Shown: piece by piece, positions 47,593 through 55,205 of the stretch
Layout: each line of letters opens with the position of its first letter
How positions within the stretch are numbered: the stretch's first letter is position 1
Assembly: GCF_015500055.1 (NCBI RefSeq)
Contig: NZ_CP045492.1
Span: 1,064,501 to 1,128,500, forward strand
Reading direction: 5' to 3'
DNA length: 64,000 nt
Source of the DNA: Mesorhizobium sp. NBSH29
Lineage (GTDB): Bacteria > Pseudomonadota > Alphaproteobacteria > Rhizobiales > Rhizobiaceae
Made by a program: the position numbers and the translations under genes
Notes under the pieces: model-generated
Databases searched by the model: none
What the model was told of the DNA's origin: nothing
The model's input: only the letters and a program-made list of their open reading frames with translations

Positions 47593-48423
47593 TCAGGCGT
47601 CGATAAAATTGGTGATTGCTTTCAACGTGATACTGGGAGACGTTTCGTTGACGTAATGATCTGCGCCGGGGACCACGACCACCGGTAGGTCCGGCCGCAA
47701 CTGGCTGGTCTTTGCCAGCGCTTCGGCCGAAACAAGCTTGCTGTTTCCACCTCGGATGATCAGGACGGGCCGCTCTACGGCGCGGTAGGCGGTGGTCAGA
47801 TCTGCCCGCAATCCTGTGACGATCTGCGCCATCGCGGCAGGAGATGCCAACGGGCGCAGCCCTCCTTCCGACCGTTCATACCCGGTCTCCGCCCGGATTC
47901 TGATCGCATCGGGGGGGATGTTTGGATAGCGGTTGGCCAGATATGTCTGGATGGCCGGTAGGTCATCGAACAGCTGGCTGCCAGCGTTCACCCGCGCCTC
48001 AAGCGCATCCAAGACCTCGGTCTCGATATACGGCGTGAAATCGATCGCGACGACAGAACGCACGAGCTCCGGATAGTGGGCGGCGGCGGTGACGGCATTT
48101 CGTGAGCCGAGCGAATGCCCGATCAGAATGGCTGGACCCCGGTCAAGGCTGCGAATGAGCGCGGCGATGTCGCCCGCGAAATCGTCGGCACCGTAGCCGC
48201 TGTCGGGCTTGTCGCTGCGGCCGTGGCCTCTCTGGTCGACCGCGATGGTGGTGAAACGATGCGAAAGCTGTGCCATCATTGGCATGAAGACGGCGGAGTT
48301 CGCGGTAATGCCGTGAAAGAACAGCATCAGCGGCCCCGACCCCGCCTCACGCACGTTGAGCATGATGCGGCCGGTGTCGATCTGCCGTGATCCGATCTGG
48401 TCGAAGGATATGCCTGCCGCCAT
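47593..48423 (-). CDS. 2-(Acetamidomethylene)succinate hydrolase
   Basis: 276 residues, alpha/beta-hydrolase fold: FFHGITANSAVF (oxyanion), VDQRGHGRSDKP, GHSLGSRNA with nucleophile S104, VAIDFTPYIE and GADHYVNETSP (catalytic His). M. loti mlr6787, next to the ring-opening oxygenase gene as here, splits the ring-opened amide into succinate semialdehyde, acetate, ammonia and CO2. This is the first gene of the second B6 operon and is divergent from the GntR regulator. Confidence 0.9.
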   Translation of the reverse strand: MAAGISFDQIGSRQIDTGRIMLNVREAGSGPLMLFFHGITANSAVFMPMMAQLSHRFTTIAVDQRGHGRSDKPDSGYGADDFAGDIAALIRSLDRGPAILIGHSLGSRNAVTAAAHYPELVRSVVAIDFTPYIETEVLDALEARVNAGSQLFDDLPAIQTYLANRYPNIPPDAIRIRAETGYERSEGGLRPLASPAAMAQIVTGLRADLTTAYRAVERPVLIIRGGNSKLVSAEALAKTSQLRPDLPVVVVPGADHYVNETSPSITLKAITNFIDA

Positions 48424-48491
48424 CTCGATTTCGTTCCCCCCGCAGTTTAGCTCGCCTCAAGAGGATCACATTCCGCAGGGTCTCGTCAACC

Positions 48492-48532
48492 CGATTGTCT
48501 GACATTCTTGCAATCTTAAAAATTGACAATCG
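48492..48532. promoter_or_regulatory. Inverted repeat, probable GntR operator of the B6 operons
   Basis: CGATTGTC (48492-48499) and GACAATCG (48525-48532) form a perfect 8-bp inverted repeat 25 bp apart in the divergent region. The left arm extends into TTGTCTGACA (48495-48504), close to the TNGTNNNACNA pattern of FadR/FCD-type GntR operators. TTGACA (48523-48528) overlaps the right arm and could be the regulator gene's -35. A shared autoregulatory site is likely. Confidence 0.55.
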
Positions 48533-48571
48533 ACCATTTCTGGCTGTCTTTCTGTGAGGGCATCGCGTAAG

Positions 48572-49282
48572 ATGCAGGCTATCCTCAACACAGGCCGTGA
48601 GACCCAGTGCATGCCGCCAGAACTGAATCTACGGGTTTTGCCGCGCACTGTGCAGCAGGAAACCGTCGACAAACTCAGGCTCGCGATTTTCTCCGGAATG
48701 TTCCAGCCCGGGAGCCGGCTCATCGAGAGTCAGCTGTGCACGCAGCTTGGCATCAGCCGCCCCTCTCTACGCGAGGCACTGCGCAGCTTGGAAGCCGAAC
48801 GGCTGATTGAGATCGTGCCCAATCGCGGCCCGTCAGTGCCGGCGCTGTCCTGGAAGGTGGCAACCGGCATCTATGAGGTGCGCGAGTTGCTGGAGGTTGA
48901 AGCCGCGGGACGGTGTGCATTGCGGATCGAGCCGGCACAGCTGCAGGAGCTTCACGCCGCGCTTCTGGCTTTTGAAACCGCCGCATCAAGCCATGACAGC
49001 CTTGCCCAGGTGACCACCGCCGCCGATTTCTATTCGGTCATCCTCGCCAACTGCGGGAACCCTATCCTTGAGGAGGTGCACCGCGGATTGGTGGCGCGCA
49101 TCAGCGTATTCCGGGGACGGTCGATGTCGCTTGACGGGCGGGCGCAAAGCAGTCTCAGGGAGATGCGCGAGATTTACGAGGCCATCGCCGCGAACGACGA
49201 GAAAGCTGCCCGCAAAGCATCGCGCAAGCACGTTCTGAAGGCCAAGGCGGCTGCGAAAACCGCCATGGACAGCATGAAGTAG
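48572..49282 (+). CDS. GntR-family (FCD subfamily) transcriptional regulator
   Basis: 236 residues if starting at ATG 48572; ATG 48554 or 48611 are possible. The winged helix spans about 20-85: TVDKLRLAIFSGMFQPGSRL, SQLCTQLGISRPSLREALRSLEAE in parts. The FCD ligand-binding domain follows, with YEVRELLEVEAA, a metal-ligand type Asp in AADFYSVI, and helical repeats to the end. It lies between the divergent catabolic operon and pyridoxine 4-oxidase, so it is the obvious regulator. The effector is probably a pathway intermediate. Confidence 0.88.
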   Translation: MQAILNTGRETQCMPPELNLRVLPRTVQQETVDKLRLAIFSGMFQPGSRLIESQLCTQLGISRPSLREALRSLEAERLIEIVPNRGPSVPALSWKVATGIYEVRELLEVEAAGRCALRIEPAQLQELHAALLAFETAASSHDSLAQVTTAADFYSVILANCGNPILEEVHRGLVARISVFRGRSMSLDGRAQSSLREMREIYEAIAANDEKAARKASRKHVLKAKAAAKTAMDSMK

Positions 49283-49357
49283 CATTTTAGCGCGCAGTGG
49301 CCGACTGGCCCACGCGCCGCCGCATTATGCCTGTCGTATAAAATTCCCGGAGCAATG

Positions 49358-50914
49358 ATGGCCAGCACCGACCCCGATCGCACGCTTCACGCAGATATTG
49401 CGATTGTCGGTGCAGGGTCGGCAGGCGCTCTCATCGCTGCTCGCCTCAGCGAAGATTCATCGCGTACAGTGGTTCTGATCGAAGCGGGTGCTGAGGCGCG
49501 TGATCCCGACATATGGAACCCGTCTGCATGGCCGGCACTCCAGGGCCGTGCCTATGACTGGGATTACCGCACGCAGCCGCAGGCCCGCACTGCCGGACGC
49601 ACTCATCATTGGGCGCGCGGAAAAGTGGTCGGCGGGTCAAGTTGCCTGCACGCCATGGGCTACATGCGCGGCCATCCGGATGATTTCGAGGCCTGGGTCG
49701 ACGCAACCGGCGATTCCCGATGGGGTTGGGAGGCGCTTTCGCGCGCATTCCGGCTGATTGAGGACCACCCTCTGGGTGGCGACGGCATCCATGGGCTGGG
49801 TGGGCCCATGCCGGTTTACATGCCGGGCGATGAACTGAGCCCCGTCGCGCGGGCTTTCATCGAGGCCGGTGCAGCCCTCGGCCTGCCAAGGCTGCAGGGC
49901 CATAGCAGCGGCACGATGATCGGTGTCACGCCCAATTCCTTGAATATTCGCCGCGGGCGACGGGTTACCGTGGCGGATGCCTGGCTGACACCGACCGTAC
50001 GAAGCCGCCCTAATCTGCGGATCTGTTTGGCAACGCGGGCCCAGCACCTTGTTCTTTCCGGCAGCCGCGTTGAAGGTGTCGCGGTGATTGACCGGGAGGG
50101 TCCGTTCGAAATCCTGGCCGATCAACTCGTGCTGTGCAGCGGGGCACTGGAAAGTCCGGCATTGCTGATGCGCTCGGGCATCGGACCGGAAGAGATACTT
50201 CACCAGGCCGGGGTGGTATGTTTGATCGCCCTGCCGGGCGTCGGCGATAATCTGCAGGACCATTTGCTGGGTGCCGGAAATCTCTACGCAGCCCTTAAGC
50301 GGGTCCCGCCATCGCGCCTCCAGCATTCGGAATCAATGGCGTATATGCGTGCGGGAGATTTCACCGCCGGTGGCCAGCCAGAGATCGTGGTCGGCTGCGG
50401 CGTAGCACCCATTGTTTCGGAGTGCTTCGAGGCGCCGGCCGCGGGATCGGCCTATTCGCTGCTGTTCGGGGTGACCCATCCTTCCAGCCGGGGCAGCATC
50501 CGAATCAGCGGCGCCACTGCAGCAGATCCCTTGATCATCGATCCTGCGTATCTGCAGACGGAGCGGGACCGCGCCCTATTCAGGCAGGCGCTTGAAGCGG
50601 CGCGCATGATTGGCCACCACGGGGAGTTTGCCGAATGGCGTATGGATGAACTCCTGCCGGGTCCCCTGACAAGCCGCTCTGAGATCGACGATTTTATCGC
50701 CCGCAGCGTTATTACGCATCATCATCCCTGCGGCACCTGCAGCATGGGTGCACACTCTGATGCCGTGGTTGACGCCGGTCTGCGGCTTCGCGGGCTCGAT
50801 AACCTCTATGTTGCCGATGCCTCTGTTATTCCGAGCATCACGTCGGGGCCGATCCACGCAGCGGTGCTGGCTATTGCCGAAACCTTCGCGGCAACCATGG
50901 TCTCAGGGCGATGA
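49358..50914 (+). CDS. Pyridoxine 4-oxidase (GMC oxidoreductase family)
   Basis: 518 residues from ATG 49358, for which GGAG at 49349-49352 is spaced better than for ATG 49355. [54 protein letters not shown] and HHHPCGTCSMG (active-site His), DASVIPSITSGPIHAAVL are GMC motifs. In M. loti mlr6785 of this family lies next to the hydrolase, oxygenase and regulator genes, as here, and oxidises pyridoxine to pyridoxal with O2. The other GMC gene in the island sits in the 4-pyridoxate position. This assignment separates the two by context. Confidence 0.85.
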   Translation: MASTDPDRTLHADIAIVGAGSAGALIAARLSEDSSRTVVLIEAGAEARDPDIWNPSAWPALQGRAYDWDYRTQPQARTAGRTHHWARGKVVGGSSCLHAMGYMRGHPDDFEAWVDATGDSRWGWEALSRAFRLIEDHPLGGDGIHGLGGPMPVYMPGDELSPVARAFIEAGAALGLPRLQGHSSGTMIGVTPNSLNIRRGRRVTVADAWLTPTVRSRPNLRICLATRAQHLVLSGSRVEGVAVIDREGPFEILADQLVLCSGALESPALLMRSGIGPEEILHQAGVVCLIALPGVGDNLQDHLLGAGNLYAALKRVPPSRLQHSESMAYMRAGDFTAGGQPEIVVGCGVAPIVSECFEAPAAGSAYSLLFGVTHPSSRGSIRISGATAADPLIIDPAYLQTERDRALFRQALEAARMIGHHGEFAEWRMDELLPGPLTSRSEIDDFIARSVITHHHPCGTCSMGAHSDAVVDAGLRLRGLDNLYVADASVIPSITSGPIHAAVLAIAETFAATMVSGR

Positions 50915-50956
50915 GCCGGCCCACCACCGACCGGGACATACCATAATCGTCGGGAG

Positions 50957-50998
50957 TTGTGTTCCCCCCGCCTCTGTCTATATCTTTGCAGACAGAGG
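50957..50998 (+). promoter_or_regulatory. hrcA promoter overlapped by an 8-bp inverted repeat
   Basis: TTGTGT (50957-50962) and TATATC (50979-50984) are 16 bp apart. CCTCTGTC (50971-50978) and GACAGAGG (50991-50998) form a perfect inverted repeat over the -10 and the leader. It is not the classical CIRCE sequence, but its place suggests an operator or a leader hairpin just before ATG 51013. Confidence 0.5.
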
Positions 50999-51012
50999 TA
51001 CCGAACCCGAAA

Positions 51013-52083
51013 ATGACCAAACCCGTTGCTGACCAAACGCTGCAATCGCTGGATACGCGGTCGCGCGATATCTTTCGGTTGATTGTCGATTCCTATCTGC
51101 AGGAGGGCGAACCACTGGGCTCGCGCAACCTGTCGCGGCGGCTGCCGCAGTCGCTGTCACCAGCCACTGTACGCAATGTGATGAGCGACCTGGAACATCT
51201 GGGTCTCGTCTATTCGCCGCACATCTCGGCTGGCCGACTGCCCACGCAAAAGGGACTGCGGCTCTTCATCGACGCTTTCATGGAGGTTGGCGACCTGACG
51301 GACGATGAGCGGCGCGTGATGGAAACTCAGGTCAACGCGTCGGGCAGCGGCGCGACGCTGGAGCAGATGCTGACCGAGGCCAGCCAGATGCTGTCGGGCC
51401 TGTCTCGCGGTGCCGGCATGGTCCTGGCCACAAAAAGCGAGGCGGCGCTCAAACATATCGAATTTATCCAGCTTGAGCCCACCAAGGCACTGGCGGTGCT
51501 GGTGTCGCAAAATGGTGATGTCGAGAACCGCGTCGTCGATCTTCCGGCCGGCGTCACCACCTCGCAGTTGCACGAGGCGTCGAACTTCCTCAATGCCCAT
51601 ATTCGTGGCCGCACACTTTCCGAAGCACGCATTGAGATTGCGCGACTGCGCAAAGACACCAAGGCAGCGCTCGACACGCTGTCACAGGATCTTGTCGACA
51701 AGGGCCTGGCAATATGGGCCGGCACGGAAACCGATATGCCGGCACGGCTGATTGTGCGCGGGCGCGGAAATCTGTTGGAGAACGTCACTGCCCAGACCGA
51801 TATCGAGCTGCTGCGCCATCTGTTCGAGGATCTGGAGACCAAGGACGGGCTGATGCAGCTGCTCGACCTTGCCGAAGAGGGCTCCGGCGTGCGGATCTTC
51901 ATCGGTTCGGAGAACCGGCTGTTTTCCCTTTCGGGTTCCTCGCTGGTGGTAGCGCCCTATCGCGACAAGGATTCGCGCGTCATCGGCGCGCTGGGCGTGA
52001 TCGGTCCGACGCGGCTGAATTATGCGCGTATCGTGCCAATGGTGGATTATACCGCGCAACTGATCAGCCGGATGCTGCGTTAG
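51013..52083 (+). CDS. hrcA: Heat-inducible transcription repressor HrcA
   Basis: 356 residues from ATG 51013 (MTKPVADQTLQSLDTRSRDI). The N-terminal winged helix contains EGEPLGSRNLSRRLPQSLSPATVRNVMSDLEHLG in part and SAGRLPTQKGLRLFID. The C-terminal GAF-like core includes RIFIGSEN and APYRDKDSRVIGALGVIGPTRLNY. HrcA binds CIRCE operators of groESL and related operons and needs GroEL for folding. It normally lies divergent from rph; here it follows the B6 island. grpE follows by 93 bp. Confidence 0.96.
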   Translation: MTKPVADQTLQSLDTRSRDIFRLIVDSYLQEGEPLGSRNLSRRLPQSLSPATVRNVMSDLEHLGLVYSPHISAGRLPTQKGLRLFIDAFMEVGDLTDDERRVMETQVNASGSGATLEQMLTEASQMLSGLSRGAGMVLATKSEAALKHIEFIQLEPTKALAVLVSQNGDVENRVVDLPAGVTTSQLHEASNFLNAHIRGRTLSEARIEIARLRKDTKAALDTLSQDLVDKGLAIWAGTETDMPARLIVRGRGNLLENVTAQTDIELLRHLFEDLETKDGLMQLLDLAEEGSGVRIFIGSENRLFSLSGSSLVVAPYRDKDSRVIGALGVIGPTRLNYARIVPMVDYTAQLISRMLR

Positions 52084-52176
52084 CACCTTCACGAGCCCGA
52101 CAACCCTTGATTTTTGGAACTTGAACCTCGATATCGGGGCTTGAACACCCGCATGAGTGAGTAACTGGAAGCGACG

Positions 52177-52827
52177 ATGAGCGAACAGGAAAATAATCTA
52201 CCCGACCCCGAAGAGGCAATCGTGAGCGAAGCGCTCGAGGCTGAGGCGTTCGAGGGGTCTGAAATGCCGGGCGACGGCGGCGATTATGAGGTCGTTGTGC
52301 GCCTGATGAAGGAAAACGACGAGCTGAAGGACCGCGCGCTGCGTGCTGCTGCGGAAATGGAGAATTTGCGTCGCCGCACAGCCCGCGACGTGCACGATGC
52401 GCGCGCCTATGCGGTATCGAATTTCGCCCGCGACATGCTGGCAGTTTCGGACAATCTGCGCCGCGCGCTTGATGCGATCCCAGTTGAGGCGAAGGAAGCT
52501 GGCGATGCTGGCTTTGCCGCGCTGATCGAGGGCGTCGAGATGACCGAACGTGTCATGCTGTCGACGCTGGAACGTCACGGCGTAAAAAAGCTGGCCCCTG
52601 AGGGTGAAAAGTTCGACCCGAATTTCCACCAGGCCATGTTCGAAGTGCCAAATCCGGATGTACCGGCCAATACGGTGGTGCAGGTGGTGCAGCCTGGCTA
52701 TTCCATCGGCGAGCGCGTGCTGCGCCCAGCCATGGTCGGCGTGGCCAAGGGTGGTCCCAAGGCGGCCGCAGCTGAGACCCCCGCTGAACCAGGCCCTGTT
52801 AATGAAATGGCTGAAAAAGACGCCTGA
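52177..52827 (+). CDS. grpE: Nucleotide exchange factor GrpE
   Basis: 216 residues. An acidic N-terminal stretch and a long coiled coil (about 45-95, [26 protein letters not shown] in part) precede the beta-wing domain with [42 protein letters not shown]. It releases ADP from DnaK. Its stop codon lies inside the loop side of the terminator stem that follows, an economical arrangement. Classical hrcA-grpE order. Confidence 0.96.
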   Translation: MSEQENNLPDPEEAIVSEALEAEAFEGSEMPGDGGDYEVVVRLMKENDELKDRALRAAAEMENLRRRTARDVHDARAYAVSNFARDMLAVSDNLRRALDAIPVEAKEAGDAGFAALIEGVEMTERVMLSTLERHGVKKLAPEGEKFDPNFHQAMFEVPNPDVPANTVVQVVQPGYSIGERVLRPAMVGVAKGGPKAAAAETPAEPGPVNEMAEKDA

Positions 52828-52846
52828 TTCTGGCGTCTTTTTCAGC
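52810..52846. terminator. Perfect 15-bp hairpin terminator overlapping the grpE stop
   Basis: GCTGAAAAAGACGCC (52810-52824) pairs with GGCGTCTTTTTCAGC (52832-52846) around a 7-nt loop that contains the grpE TGA. The T5 tract is part of the stem, and the structure is symmetrical, so it can also terminate the leftward DUF982 gene, whose stop is 6 bp away. Confidence 0.85.
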
Positions 52847-52851
52847 TGATA

Positions 52852-53097
52852 TCAGCTATCGACCAGAACGCCCGCATGGACGGCTAGCGCCATCAAGGCT
52901 GTGCGGGCTTCTTCGGCGGTCTTCTTGCCTGCGATAGCAGCTTCCACTACTTCGCGCGTCGACTGATAAAACGGTCCCCGACGCGCCTGCGGCCAGTCGA
53001 TTAGCACTTCACACGCATCCTTGACAGATTGAACTGTCCTGATGGTGTGTTCATTGCCGACCGTAAGTTTCACGTCACTGTCAAAGTGGTCCGTCAT
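52852..53097 (-). CDS. DUF982 protein, first of a tandem pair
   Basis: 81 residues from ATG 53097. SVKDACEVLIDWPQARRGPFYQSTREVVEAAIAGKKTAEEA, seen in parts, is the DUF982 signature (a Trp-Pro near the middle and a conserved basic/aromatic segment), a family confined mostly to Rhizobiales and without known function. There is no signal peptide or membrane span. The paralogue 30 bp upstream on the same strand suggests local duplication and cotranscription. Confidence 0.8.
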   Translation of the reverse strand: MTDHFDSDVKLTVGNEHTIRTVQSVKDACEVLIDWPQARRGPFYQSTREVVEAAIAGKKTAEEARTALMALAVHAGVLVDS

Positions 53098-53126
53098 GGT
53101 GGTGCCCTCAAACTGATATGAAGTTT

Positions 53127-53390
53127 CTAGCGGTGTTTTGACGAGCCCTGCTCGAGAAGGTTCGCTTCCATTGCGGCGGCTTCGAACGCGGTTTGTGCGT
53201 CGATCATCGATCGATGACCGTCGAGTACCTTTAGGCACGCGTCGAGCGCATCCCGGTGGCGCGGGCCGTGGTTGGCAGGCCACCAGTACATCAGACAATC
53301 CAGTGCCTCATGCGTATCGGCAACCGTTCTGGTTCTCCCATACTCCGTGAAGCAAACCCGGATCGGTCGGGTGAAGGATTTGTGTTCCAT
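53127..53390 (-). CDS. DUF982 protein, second of the tandem pair
   Basis: 87 residues, MEHKSFTRPIRVCFTEYGRT then TVADTHEALDCLMYWWPANH and RHRDALDACLKVLDGHRS. Same layout as its neighbour (a central W-P motif, then a helical ALxACLxxxxG segment) but clearly diverged. Unknown function; probably a small cytosolic protein. It is the upstream member of the leftward pair. The 296 bp before it hold no gene on either strand that I can support. Confidence 0.78.
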   Translation of the reverse strand: MEHKSFTRPIRVCFTEYGRTRTVADTHEALDCLMYWWPANHGPRHRDALDACLKVLDGHRSMIDAQTAFEAAAMEANLLEQGSSKHR

Positions 53391-53686
53391 GCACCGAAAA
53401 CGCGCTCATGGCCTCCCGGTTCCGACGTCTCTCATCACATATTCTTACGAGAAGGTGGGTTCCCGTTCAGTGGCTGCGAGTAGCAGCGTTGACCCGCCCG
53501 CAGCCAGCATTAGCGCCCTTGAGAGTCATGAGCCCGCTGTACATATCGGTTTCTGTTGGCCAGCAAAATGGGGAGTTGACGCTTCAGGAACGATGTTTTG
53601 CATTTAATTCAAAATTTACCTTGTGTTAGCGCGGAGCGCCCATTCTTGGTTTTCTGGGGAACCAACGCCGATGGCAGGGATTGACC

Positions 53687-53905
53687 ATGCGTAACAGGAA
53701 CAGGACCATGATGCCCCGCAGCCCAGACCAACCGGCAAGCTTGCCCGCAACGATCAGGAGACAAATTCGCTCAAAAGCGAATGTCAGCTACCTACAATCG
53801 CTGCCGGCGTTTCGGGTGGACGAGGAGCTGCCGTCCGATATCCAGCAAATGCTAAACGCTATTGATGCAGCTGCCGCCAAAAAATCGTCGGGCCGTGAAC
53901 AATAG
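53687..53905 (+). CDS. Small protein with NepR-like C-terminal segment
   Basis: 72 residues from ATG 53687 (AGGGA upstream; ATG 53708 or 53711 also possible). The N-terminus is basic and disordered-looking; the second half reads YLQSLPAFRVDEELPSDIQQ then MLNAIDAAAAKK. The pattern V-[DN]-E-x-[LV]-P-x2-[IF]-x2-[LM]-L-x2-[IL]-D resembles the helix pair of NepR anti-sigma factors, which hold EcfG inactive. The similarity is short and was judged by eye, and no ecfG or phyR lies nearby, so this remains a suggestion. Otherwise a hypothetical protein. Confidence 0.5.
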   Translation: MRNRNRTMMPRSPDQPASLPATIRRQIRSKANVSYLQSLPAFRVDEELPSDIQQMLNAIDAAAAKKSSGREQ

Positions 53906-53924
53906 GTTTTTTGGTAACCTGAAC

Positions 53925-54461
53925 TCAGCTGCCGGTTCTCCGGCGCCGCCACGAATAGGCCTCGCCTGCCTCGGCAGCTTTCGCAGATGGCTGGTAATGT
54001 AACGCGATCCCGCCTGCCACGCCCTGCTTGAGGCGTTTTAACAGCACCGGATGCGTCACTTCAAATTGATCGAACCCGACACGTAGCATATGGGGCAGCT
54101 GATCAATCAGCACCTTCCCGCTAGCGCGCACAACGCCCTCAAAGCCATAGCGACTGCGCAATAGCTCGGCCTTTGAGAAAGAGCGCCCGTCAGTAAACGC
54201 TGGGAATGCCAACGCCACCAGCGTCAGGTTGCCCAGATGCGGCAGGAGCGCCTCCAGCACATCGCCCGGCTGCAGCACCACGCCAAGACGCTCGCTGGCT
54301 GAGATACGGGTTTCTGCGTCAAGGGCCAGGAAAGCGTCGAGCGGCAGGATCACACGACCATTTGAAGCAAGCGCGTCGGCTGTGTCGGCGTGGGTCCACT
54401 CATCCTCGACAAAGCCGGCTGGCGTCCACAGACGCGATGAAGAATTCTCGGTTTCGTTCAT
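53925..54461 (-). CDS. DUF934 protein of the sulfate-assimilation operon
   Basis: 178 residues from ATG 54461, overlapping the cysH stop by one base. RLWTPAGFVEDEWTH, NGRVILPLDAFLAL, LVALAFPAFTDGRSFSKAEL and LLRSRYGFEGVVRASGKVLIDQLP (parts) are the DUF934 blocks. The family almost always sits beside sulfite reductase or APS reductase in Proteobacteria. It is thought to aid sulfite reductase, but its activity is unproven. Last gene of the leftward cys operon. Confidence 0.9.
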   Translation of the reverse strand: MNETENSSSRLWTPAGFVEDEWTHADTADALASNGRVILPLDAFLALDAETRISASERLGVVLQPGDVLEALLPHLGNLTLVALAFPAFTDGRSFSKAELLRSRYGFEGVVRASGKVLIDQLPHMLRVGFDQFEVTHPVLLKRLKQGVAGGIALHYQPSAKAAEAGEAYSWRRRRTGS

Positions 54462-55204
54462 CACGCGTTTCCAGCAGTAGCGAGAGATTTGTCGAGCACG
54501 GGCATGTGGATGCCGCATTCGGTTTTGTTGAGGCCGGCCCAGCGACCACTGCGCGCATCTGCGCCTGCTTCCACGACCTTGGTGCAGGGAAAACAGCCGA
54601 TGGACAGGTAGCCATAGGCCACCAGCGGATTTTCGCGAAGATTGTGGGCTTGCATATACGCGCCGATGTCATCCGGAGACCAGCGCGCGAGAGGATTGAC
54701 GCGGGCGCGGGGCCCTACCGCTTCGAACACCGGCAAGGCTGTGCGCGTGGAGGCCTGGAACCGCTTGCGCCCGGTGACCCATGCTTTATAGGGCTCAACC
54801 CCCCGCGCCATCGGCTCGACCTTGCGGATCGCGCAGCAGGCATCGGTGTCGCGCTGGTGCAGCGTGCCGTCTCGGTCGTCGCGGTTGAGCGCCAGTTGCA
54901 GGGGACCGATGACCTTGATGTTGGTCAAACCGAAATCCTCTGCCAGCGCATCGCGATAATGAAGCGTTTCCTCAAAGTGCTTGCCTGTATCGAGAAAAAT
55001 GACAGGGAGCGAGGCATCGACGGTGGCGATCATGTGCAAAAGCACCGCCGAATCCGCGCCGAAGGATGAGACCGCGGCGATCTGGTCTGGAAAATAGCGA
55101 AGCGCGGCGCGCTCGATCACCTCGATCGGCTCAAGGTCACCGTAACGCTGGTCAAGCAGCGCCGCCTGCTCGCCCATCGCGCGATCTGCATCATCGACGG
55201 TCAT
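54461..55204 (-). CDS. cysH: Adenylyl-sulfate (APS) reductase
   Basis: 247 residues from ATG 55204. AAVSSFGADSAVLLHMIA is the PP-loop nucleotide site, and VIFLDTGKHFEETLHYRD follows. Paired cysteines DACCAIRK and SIGCFPCTK form the 4Fe-4S site found in APS reductases but absent from PAPS reductases, so APS is the likely substrate. GRWAGLNKTECGIHMP near the end carries the catalytic Cys (ECG). It produces sulfite for CysI. Only 1 bp separates it from the cysI stop. Confidence 0.94.
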   Translation of the reverse strand: MTVDDADRAMGEQAALLDQRYGDLEPIEVIERAALRYFPDQIAAVSSFGADSAVLLHMIATVDASLPVIFLDTGKHFEETLHYRDALAEDFGLTNIKVIGPLQLALNRDDRDGTLHQRDTDACCAIRKVEPMARGVEPYKAWVTGRKRFQASTRTALPVFEAVGPRARVNPLARWSPDDIGAYMQAHNLRENPLVAYGYLSIGCFPCTKVVEAGADARSGRWAGLNKTECGIHMPVLDKSLATAGNA

Positions 55205-55205
55205 A

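Noticed and set aside
52106-52135. GGAAC upstream of grpE as an EcfG promoter
   Set aside because: GGAAC is present near 52118, but no CGTT occurs 16-17 bp downstream.
53587-53612. GGAAC before the NepR-like gene as an EcfG promoter
   Set aside because: The GGAAC at 53587 and the one at 53658 both lack a CGTT-type -10 at the required spacing.
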